The notes under the pieces: generated by a model
What the model saw: the letters and a program-made list of their open reading frames with translations, nothing else
Told to the model about the DNA's origin: nothing
Databases searched by the model: none
NCBI GenBank assembly: GCA_035458525.1
Contig: DATHZQ010000135.1
Coordinates: 1-64,000, forward strand
Source: DATHZQ01 sp035458525
Lineage (GTDB): Bacteria > Actinomycetota > Acidimicrobiia > Spongiisociales > UBA5794
Length of the DNA stretch: 64,000 nucleotides
Direction: 5' to 3'
Shown: piece after piece, positions 58,350-64,000 of the stretch
Layout of the letters: every line of letters begins with the position of its first letter
How positions within the stretch are numbered: the stretch's first letter is position 1
Translations under genes and position numbers: made by a program

Positions 58350-59726
58350 ATGAGCGTGAAAGCCGTGGTGCTGGGGGCTGGCAAGGGCACCCGGATGAAG
58401 TCCGACAAGGCCAAGGTGCTCCACGAGGTCGCCGGCCGTCCCCTGATTCTCTGGATGCTGCAACTCCTCGATGACATCCACGTCGACGAGACCGTCGTGG
58501 TGGTCGGGCATCAAGCCGACTCGGTCGCCGAGATCCTGCCCGACGGCACCGGCACGGCGCTGCAGGCCGATCAGCTCGGCACCGGCCATGCCACCCAGAT
58601 CGGACTGGGCGAGCTCGTCACCGAGCCGGGGGACACCGTCATCGTGCTTCCCGGCGACATGCCGCTCATCCGGACCGAATCGCTGGCCGGGCTCGTTGCC
58701 GCACACCGCAACGAGGAGGCGGCCGCCACCATCCTCACCATCCAGGACGGCCCCCGCGATTTCGGCCGCATCGTGCGCGAGGACGGTGCGGTCGTCGGCA
58801 TCGTCGAAGCCCGCGATTGCACTCCCGAGCAGTATGAGATCGGCGAAGTGAACACGTCGGTCTACGTCTTCGAAGCAGATGCACTGCGCAGCGCCCTGAC
58901 GGAGCTCACCCCCGAAAACGACCAGGGTGAGCTGTACCTGACCGATGTGATCGGCATCCTCGTTGGCCGCGGCGCGTCGGTTGCCGCCTACTCGGCCGAC
59001 GCCGAGGAGGCGACCGGCGTCAACTCGCATGATCAGCTGTCGATGGCCGCGTCGGTCCTGCGGGGCCGCATCAATCTCCGACTCATGCAGAGCGGCGTAG
59101 CGATGCAGGACCCCGACCGCACCTACATCGACGCGGGCTCCGTCGTCGAGCCGGGAGCGCGTCTATACGCAGATGTCCACGTGGAGGGCGACTCGCACAT
59201 CGCCGCAGGCGCTGAAGTCGGTCCCGGTGTATTCATGAGGGACAGCACGGTCGGTCCCAATTCCCGGGTGTGGTATTCGGTGCTCCGCCAGGCCGATGTC
59301 GGCGAGGACGCCGAGGTGGGGCCCTACGTGAGTCTCCGTCCCGGCGCCAGCTTGGCGACCGGGGCCAAGGCCGGGACCTTCGTCGAGATCAAGAACTCGG
59401 TCGTCGGCGAGGGCTCGAAAGTGCCGCACCTCGCCTACCTGGGAGACGCCACCATCGGGAAGGGCAGCAACATCGGCGCCGGGACGATCACGGCAAATCA
59501 CGACGGCTACAAGAAGCATCGCACCGTGATCGGCGATGGCGTGAAGATCGGGTCCGACAACGTGCTCGTGGCGCCGGTGGCGGTCGGCGACGATGCGTGG
59601 ACCGGTGCCGGATCGGTGATCACGAAAGACGTTGAATCAGGAGCGCTGGCGGTGACGCGTTCGCCCCAGAAGGAGGTCCCGGGCTACGCTGCGCGTAGAA
59701 GAGCTCGGGCTGAGCAGGAGCAGTAG
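58350..59726 (+). CDS. glmU: Bifunctional UDP-N-acetylglucosamine pyrophosphorylase / glucosamine-1-phosphate N-acetyltransferase
   Basis: GlmU acetylates glucosamine 1-phosphate and then uridylylates it to UDP-GlcNAc, the precursor of peptidoglycan. The 458-residue protein has the pyrophosphorylase domain (VVLGAGKGTRMKSDKAKVLHEVAGRP, then QADQLGTGHATQIGL) and the C-terminal left-handed beta-helix of hexapeptide repeats (YIDAGSVVEPGARLYADVHV to GSNIGAGTITANHDGYKKHRT). The active-site His/Lys region of the acetyltransferase is intact. The ATG at 58350 follows AGGTGAGCGG; a longer frame starts within the tRNA downstream region. prs begins 2 bases after it. Confidence 0.97.
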   Translation: MSVKAVVLGAGKGTRMKSDKAKVLHEVAGRPLILWMLQLLDDIHVDETVVVVGHQADSVAEILPDGTGTALQADQLGTGHATQIGLGELVTEPGDTVIVLPGDMPLIRTESLAGLVAAHRNEEAAATILTIQDGPRDFGRIVREDGAVVGIVEARDCTPEQYEIGEVNTSVYVFEADALRSALTELTPENDQGELYLTDVIGILVGRGASVAAYSADAEEATGVNSHDQLSMAASVLRGRINLRLMQSGVAMQDPDRTYIDAGSVVEPGARLYADVHVEGDSHIAAGAEVGPGVFMRDSTVGPNSRVWYSVLRQADVGEDAEVGPYVSLRPGASLATGAKAGTFVEIKNSVVGEGSKVPHLAYLGDATIGKGSNIGAGTITANHDGYKKHRTVIGDGVKIGSDNVLVAPVAVGDDAWTGAGSVITKDVESGALAVTRSPQKEVPGYAARRRARAEQEQ

Positions 59727-59728
59727 CG

Positions 59729-60700
59729 ATGGAGATCCGGGGCCGCAAGCGCCTCATGGTTTTCTCTGGATCGGCGAACGTGGGCCTGGCCCGCGAGGTG
59801 GCGAGCATTCTGGGGACCGAGCTCGGCGGCGTCGAGCGATCCGTCTTCGCCAACGGCGAGATCTACGTGCACTACACGGAGAGCGTGCGTGGCGCAGATT
59901 GCTTCGTGGTCCAGAGCCACACCTACCCGATCAACTTCCACATCATGGAGCAGCTGATCATGATCGACGCCCTCAAACGGGCGTCGGCGAAACGGATCAC
60001 TGCAGTCGTGCCGTTCTACGGTTACGCACGGCAGGACAAGAAGGGTCGGCCCCGCGAGCCGATCAGCGCCAGGTTGATGGCCGACCTCTTCGGCTCCGCG
60101 GGCGCCGATCGGATCGTGTCCGTCGATCTCCACACCGGTCAGATCCAGGGCTTCGTAGACACGCCGTTCGATCACCTCACCGCCACACCGGTCTTCGTCG
60201 ACTACCTGCGCGAATCCCTCGACGGCCCGACGACCATCGTCTCGCCGGACACCGGGCGGGTGAAGGTCGCCGCGAAGTTTGCCAGGCACCTCGACAGCTC
60301 CGTGGCGTTCGTTCACAAGCGGCGCCGCACCGACACCCGCAACGAGGTGGCGGCGATGGAGATCATCGGCGAGGTGGAAGAGCGTCATTGCATCGTGGTC
60401 GACGACATGATCGACACTGCGGGAACCGCCGTCGCCGCCGCCGAGCTGCTGATGCAACGTGGGGCGCTCGACGTGCGGCTCGTAGCCACCCATGGGGTGC
60501 TGTCGCCGCCTGCCGTCGACCGTCTGAAGAACGCTCCGATCCGCGAAGTCGTGATCTCGAACACCTTGCCCGTCCCGGAGGACGCGTCGAACCTCGACAA
60601 GCTCACGGTGCTGTCGATCGGATCGCTGCTGGCCGGGACCATCAACGCGATCTTCACCGATGCCTCCGTGAGTGAGATCTTCGCCGGCGAGAACATTTGA
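59729..60700 (+). CDS. prs: Ribose-phosphate pyrophosphokinase
   Basis: Prs makes PRPP from ribose 5-phosphate and ATP, for nucleotides, His and Trp. The 323-residue protein carries FSGSANVGLAREVASILG, the ATP-flexible-loop GYARQDKKGRPREPISARLMADL, the catalytic VDLHTGQIQGFVDTPFDHLTA, KRRRTDTRNEVAAMEIIGEV and the PRPP-binding loop CIVVDDMIDTAGTAVAAAE. All essential residues appear intact. It starts 2 bases after glmU and overlaps aceK (TTGA), giving a glmU-prs-aceK transcript. Confidence 0.97.
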   Translation: MEIRGRKRLMVFSGSANVGLAREVASILGTELGGVERSVFANGEIYVHYTESVRGADCFVVQSHTYPINFHIMEQLIMIDALKRASAKRITAVVPFYGYARQDKKGRPREPISARLMADLFGSAGADRIVSVDLHTGQIQGFVDTPFDHLTATPVFVDYLRESLDGPTTIVSPDTGRVKVAAKFARHLDSSVAFVHKRRRTDTRNEVAAMEIIGEVEERHCIVVDDMIDTAGTAVAAAELLMQRGALDVRLVATHGVLSPPAVDRLKNAPIREVVISNTLPVPEDASNLDKLTVLSIGSLLAGTINAIFTDASVSEIFAGENI

Positions 60701-62412
60701 CCGACACGGCCGCCGCGGTCGCTGGTGTGGTGTTGCGCCACTTCAGGTCGTACGGCGAAGCCTTGGAGGCGATCAACACGGCGGCGATCCGGTCGTTCGC
60801 GTCACGCGACTGGGATGGTCTTGCGGTCCTGACCAGTGAGCGCCTCGATGCGTATGCCGACGCCGTCGGCGGCTCGGTGGCGGAGCTGCGGCGGACCCTC
60901 GACAAGCCCGCGGGGGACGCCGCGACCTGGGCTGCGGCTCAAAGCGCATATGCGGCACTCACTGCCGAGCGCCCCGATGTCGAGATCGCCGAGACGTTCT
61001 ACAACTCGATCACGCGGCGCTTTCTGACGACGGTGGGTGTCGATCCGCGGGTCGAGTTCCTCGAACGCCACCCGCTGCCTGCGCCTGACGAGGTCGAAGT
61101 GCGCCGGCATCCTGCGGGCGAAGACGTCGAGGCCGCGCTGGAGGCGGCGGTGACCGCTCCGCAGCTCGCCTCGCAATGGCGCAACCTGGGACGGGATGTT
61201 CGCCTCGCCGCCGAGGAGATCCGCCGCAGCTTGGGGCTGCACGGGATGGGCAACACGGTGACCGAGATCGAAGTGCTGTGCACGCCGTTGTATCGCGGGC
61301 ATGGCGCGTATCTCGTCGGGAGATTGTGGGCCGGAGACGTTGCGTTGCCGCTCGGTATTGCAATCCATCACACCAATCGGGGGCTTGCGATCGGTGCGGT
61401 GCTCACCGAGGCCGAAGACGTCTCGGTGCTGTTCAGCTACACGCGGGCCGCGTTCTTCGTGGACACGAACCGGCCCGCAGCCATCGTCGCCTATCTCGGT
61501 GCGCTGCTGCCGGATCGCACCCGGGACGAGCTGTACACCGCCGTCGGATATCGCAAGCACGGCAAAACGGAGCTCTTTCGCGATCTGTCGCTCCACATCG
61601 CCACCAGCGGTGACCGCTTCGAGTTCGCACGAGGCATCCGCGGCATGGTCATGATCGTGTTCACTGCTCCCGGATTTGGCGTGGTTTTCAAGATCATTCG
61701 AGACCGATTCCCGTATCCGAAGCAGACCACGCGGCGCCGGATCATGTCGAAATACCGCCTCGTGTCGCGGCACGATCGGGCCGGTCGATTGGTCGACGCC
61801 CACGAGTTCGAGCACCTGCGGTTCGAGCGGTCCCGCTTCGCGCCAGAGCTGCTCGAAGAGCTGGCCATGCAAGCCACGCGCAGCGTCAGCATCGACGCCG
61901 AACATGTGACCCTCCACCACGTCTACGTCGAGCGCAGGCTCGCCCCGCTCGATCTGTACGTCCGTGAAGCGAATCCCATCAAGGCGAGGGCGGCGATCGT
62001 CGACTACGGACGGGCCATCAAGAACCTGGCCGCAGCCAACATCTTTCCCGGCGACATGCTGCTCAAGAACTTCGGGGTTACCAGTGGCGGCCGAGTGGTC
62101 TTCTACGACTACGACGAGATCGTGCCGCTCACGCAATGCAAGTTCCGCGAGATGCCGGATTCGGACCGGGCTGACGAGGAGATGTCAGCCGAGCCGTGGT
62201 TCGGCGTGGGTGACGACGACGTCTTTCCTGAGGAGTTCACCCGGTTCCTCGGGATACGAGGGGACCTGCGCCAAGCCTTCGATGAGCACCATGCGGACTT
62301 GTTCGGCGTCCGTTTCTGGACCCGCATGCAGGAGCGCCTCGACGCCGGCGAGGTCATCGAGATCTTCCCGTACAAGCGCAGCCGGCGCCTGGGCGCCGTG
62401 CTCCGCCGTTGA
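60697..62412 (+). CDS. aceK: Isocitrate dehydrogenase kinase/phosphatase AceK
   Basis: AceK phosphorylates and inactivates isocitrate dehydrogenase so that isocitrate flows to the glyoxylate shunt, and can reverse it. The 571-residue length matches the E. coli enzyme (about 578). Family segments include the regulatory N-terminal domain with FYNSITRRFLTTVGVDP, the ATP-binding APGFGVVFKIIRDRFPYPKQ with its Lys, VYVERRLAPLDLYV, and the catalytic and metal residues in ANIFPGDMLLKNFGVT and VVFYDYDEI. It is typical of proteobacteria and unexpected in an actinobacterium. The TTG start overlaps the prs stop (TTGA), so it is part of the glmU-prs transcript. No aceA, aceB or icd is nearby. Confidence 0.93.
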   Translation: MTDTAAAVAGVVLRHFRSYGEALEAINTAAIRSFASRDWDGLAVLTSERLDAYADAVGGSVAELRRTLDKPAGDAATWAAAQSAYAALTAERPDVEIAETFYNSITRRFLTTVGVDPRVEFLERHPLPAPDEVEVRRHPAGEDVEAALEAAVTAPQLASQWRNLGRDVRLAAEEIRRSLGLHGMGNTVTEIEVLCTPLYRGHGAYLVGRLWAGDVALPLGIAIHHTNRGLAIGAVLTEAEDVSVLFSYTRAAFFVDTNRPAAIVAYLGALLPDRTRDELYTAVGYRKHGKTELFRDLSLHIATSGDRFEFARGIRGMVMIVFTAPGFGVVFKIIRDRFPYPKQTTRRRIMSKYRLVSRHDRAGRLVDAHEFEHLRFERSRFAPELLEELAMQATRSVSIDAEHVTLHHVYVERRLAPLDLYVREANPIKARAAIVDYGRAIKNLAAANIFPGDMLLKNFGVTSGGRVVFYDYDEIVPLTQCKFREMPDSDRADEEMSAEPWFGVGDDDVFPEEFTRFLGIRGDLRQAFDEHHADLFGVRFWTRMQERLDAGEVIEIFPYKRSRRLGAVLRR

Positions 62413-62418
62413 GTCGAC

Positions 62419-64000
62419 TCAGCTCTTGAGACGTTCGTTGGTGGGATCGAGCAACGGTGATGTGACGATCGTTGCCGGATGACGCCGGCCGGTCCGCTGC
62501 ACCTCGACCTCCGTCCCGGGACGGGCGCGGTCGGCGTCGATGAAGGCGTGGGCCAGGAACGCGCCGACGCTGTAGCCGTACTCGCCCGCAGCGATGAAAC
62601 CGACGACGTCATCCCCGGCGAACACGGGCTCCCATCCGTAGACGACTGCGGCATCGCCGGCGAACCGGAGCGTGACCACGCGGCGCCGGACGGGAGCGGC
62701 GAGGGCGGCGTCCTTCCCGCGGAAGCCCTTCGAGGGCTGCATCGCCCACGCCACGCCGCTTTCCGATGGCGTGTACTCGGGCGTCATGTCGGAGCCCCAC
62801 AGCCGATATCCCTTCTCGAGGCGGGCGGAGAAGACCGACTTGGCTCCAACCGCCGGCATGTCGACGGCCCGGCCCGCCTCCCACAGCGTGTCCCACACAT
62901 GCAGCGCCATCGCCGGGGTCACGTAGAACTCCCAGCCCAGCTCACCGACGTAGGAGAGACGGACTGCCGTGACGGGTGCCATTCCCACGTCGATTGCCCG
63001 CCAGGTGTACCAGGGGAAGCTGTCATTGGAGACGTCATCTCCGGTCACAGACTCGAGCACCGTTCGTGCGTTCGGTCCCCACAATCCGATGCCGACCAGC
63101 CCTGCGCTGCGGTCTACGTAGCGCACGGAGCCGTCGTCAGGCGCCAGTGACGAGAACAGGGCAAGCTCAGCGGGCAGGTTCCCCCGCCCGGTCAGGATCC
63201 ACCACGTGTCCTCACTCATCCGGGCGACGGTGAGGTCGCGGGCAATGCCTCCCGAGGGCGTCAGGACCAGTGAATACGTGACGCCACCGACCGGAAGATC
63301 GACGTCAGCCGTGCAGAGGTACTGCAGGTGGGCGAGCGCCCCCGGGCCCGACACCTCCAGAGGTGCGATCGCGGCCGACCAGTCGACGAGGGCCACGTTC
63401 GCCCGCATCTCCAGATGCTCGGCACCCATGATCGGTGACCAACCGATGGCGTCGTACCCCGTGCGCATCGGAATCGCATCCCGGTGCTTGTCGACGAGTC
63501 GGGCGTTGGCTGCGTAGAACAGCGGCGCCTCTTGACCGGCGAACGGTACGAACTCGGCACCCAGCGATTCGAAACGTTGGTGGTATGGCGCATGCCGCAC
63601 ATGGCGCACCGAGCTGGCCACCGCGGTGGGGTGCAAGTCCTCGAATCCGATCTCGTAGAAATACTTGGCCTGTCGGGACAGGAACTGCCGGTTGGATTGG
63701 TGGGCATGGAACCGGTTGACGTCGGCAACGGTCACGTCCATTCCCGGATCCCCCGTCGTCATCCACCGAGCCATGACCCGGCCCACTTCGCTGGCGAACG
63801 ACAGCCATGCGCCAACGGCCGACCACAGCCCGGCAACGGGGGTCTCGCCCAGCATCGGATGGCCGTCGACCGTGAAGGAGAACATGCCGTTGAAGCCCTC
63901 GGCGATTTCGGTCTCTCGCAGCGCAGGCATGTGTTGCCGCATGGCCTCCCAGGCATCGGTGAAGTCGTCGGGCGTGAACGGAAGCACGGCGGTGGCCGGA
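62419..64000 (-). CDS. Dimethylglycine/sarcosine dehydrogenase-like protein, C-terminal part (partial)
   Basis: The frame is open to the right edge, so the N-terminal FAD-binding domain lies largely outside. Visible are the end of the DAO-type FAD domain (MPALRETEIAEGFNGMFSFT, DGHPMLGETPVAGLWSAVG), a linker, and the GcvT-like aminomethyltransferase domain with its C-terminal barrel (about 200 residues from the visible start onwards: YDAIGWSPIMGAEHLEMRANVALVDWSAA to GFRGKDAAL). The order FAD-DAO plus GcvT is that of dimethylglycine or sarcosine dehydrogenases, which oxidatively demethylate N-methylated glycines and pass the C1 unit to folate. Substrate unknown. It converges with aceK, 6 bases apart. 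Confidence 0.88.
   Translation of the reverse strand, partial: PATAVLPFTPDDFTDAWEAMRQHMPALRETEIAEGFNGMFSFTVDGHPMLGETPVAGLWSAVGAWLSFASEVGRVMARWMTTGDPGMDVTVADVNRFHAHQSNRQFLSRQAKYFYEIGFEDLHPTAVASSVRHVRHAPYHQRFESLGAEFVPFAGQEAPLFYAANARLVDKHRDAIPMRTGYDAIGWSPIMGAEHLEMRANVALVDWSAAIAPLEVSGPGALAHLQYLCTADVDLPVGGVTYSLVLTPSGGIARDLTVARMSEDTWWILTGRGNLPAELALFSSLAPDDGSVRYVDRSAGLVGIGLWGPNARTVLESVTGDDVSNDSFPWYTWRAIDVGMAPVTAVRLSYVGELGWEFYVTPAMALHVWDTLWEAGRAVDMPAVGAKSVFSARLEKGYRLWGSDMTPEYTPSESGVAWAMQPSKGFRGKDAALAAPVRRRVVTLRFAGDAAVVYGWEPVFAGDDVVGFIAAGEYGYSVGAFLAHAFIDADRARPGTEVEVQRTGRRHPATIVTSPLLDPTNERLKS

Overview
The window is a gene-dense, high-GC bacterial chromosome segment, most likely from an actinobacterium, possibly an uncultured Acidimicrobiia-like lineage. 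This placement is an inference from gene content: a CarD regulator with a basic tail, a DUF3263 protein, a 27-residue bL37-like ribosomal protein, a LppM-like lipoprotein, an Eis-like acetyltransferase, a PPOX-fold oxidoreductase of the kind that often uses F420, a SARP/nSTAND regulator and a SepX-like protein behind mogA. GTG starts are common. Many first genes of transcription units have no Shine-Dalgarno sequence but carry a TANNNT box 6 to 8 bases before the start codon, the mark of leaderless mRNAs.

Layout. 1-5.8 kb: a housekeeping block (radA end, disA, carD, ispF, ugpQ reversed, cysS, rlmB, tRNA-Thr). 5.8-12.8 kb: small membrane and envelope genes, a broken LPxTG protein, a CPBP protease, an AI-2E transporter, a LppM-like lipoprotein and an EamA transporter. 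12.9-19.2 kb: tRNA-Arg, an S10 peptidase, a duplicated-domain membrane protein, a TlpA-like thioredoxin, a secreted SdrD/lectin protein and an enoyl-CoA hydratase. 19.2-28.7 kb: a P-type ATPase, a HAD phosphatase, 3-hydroxyacyl-CoA dehydrogenase, tmk, thioredoxin, PPOX, Eis, uppP and a SAF protein, with GC-rich noncoding repeats at 24.3 and 28.7 kb.

29.1-33.1 kb: plsY-moeA-moaC-mogA-sepX-like-translin-like, then tRNA-Ala. 33.2-37.1 kb: a yybP-ykoY (Mn) riboswitch before terC, a P-loop kinase, a PKD membrane protein and an MscS channel. 37.3-43 kb: histidine utilisation, with hutH plus a PfkB kinase on one strand and hutU-hutI on the other. 43-52 kb: a frameshifted VOC gene, a sulfatase, a lipoprotein, a secreted HExxH protein and a 1452-residue SARP-NTPase-propeller regulator. 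52-62.4 kb: a second housekeeping block in Bacillus-like order (rsmI, abrB reversed, metG, tatD, rsmA, ispE, tRNA-Gln, glmU, prs), ending in an unexpected aceK. 62.4-64 kb: the 3' part of a dimethylglycine/sarcosine dehydrogenase-like gene.

How the genes work together. The two housekeeping blocks supply tRNA charging, rRNA modification, isoprenoid (IspF, IspE), UDP-GlcNAc and PRPP synthesis. MoeA-MoaC-MogA make molybdenum cofactor. HutH, HutU and HutI take histidine to formiminoglutamate. PlsY, UppP and GlmU serve the envelope. Several essential enzymes (DisA, Tmk, MetG, the P-type ATPase) carry unusual residues in signature motifs, and two genes look frameshifted, so both real divergence and assembly error should be considered. 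No phage, IS element or CRISPR array was seen.
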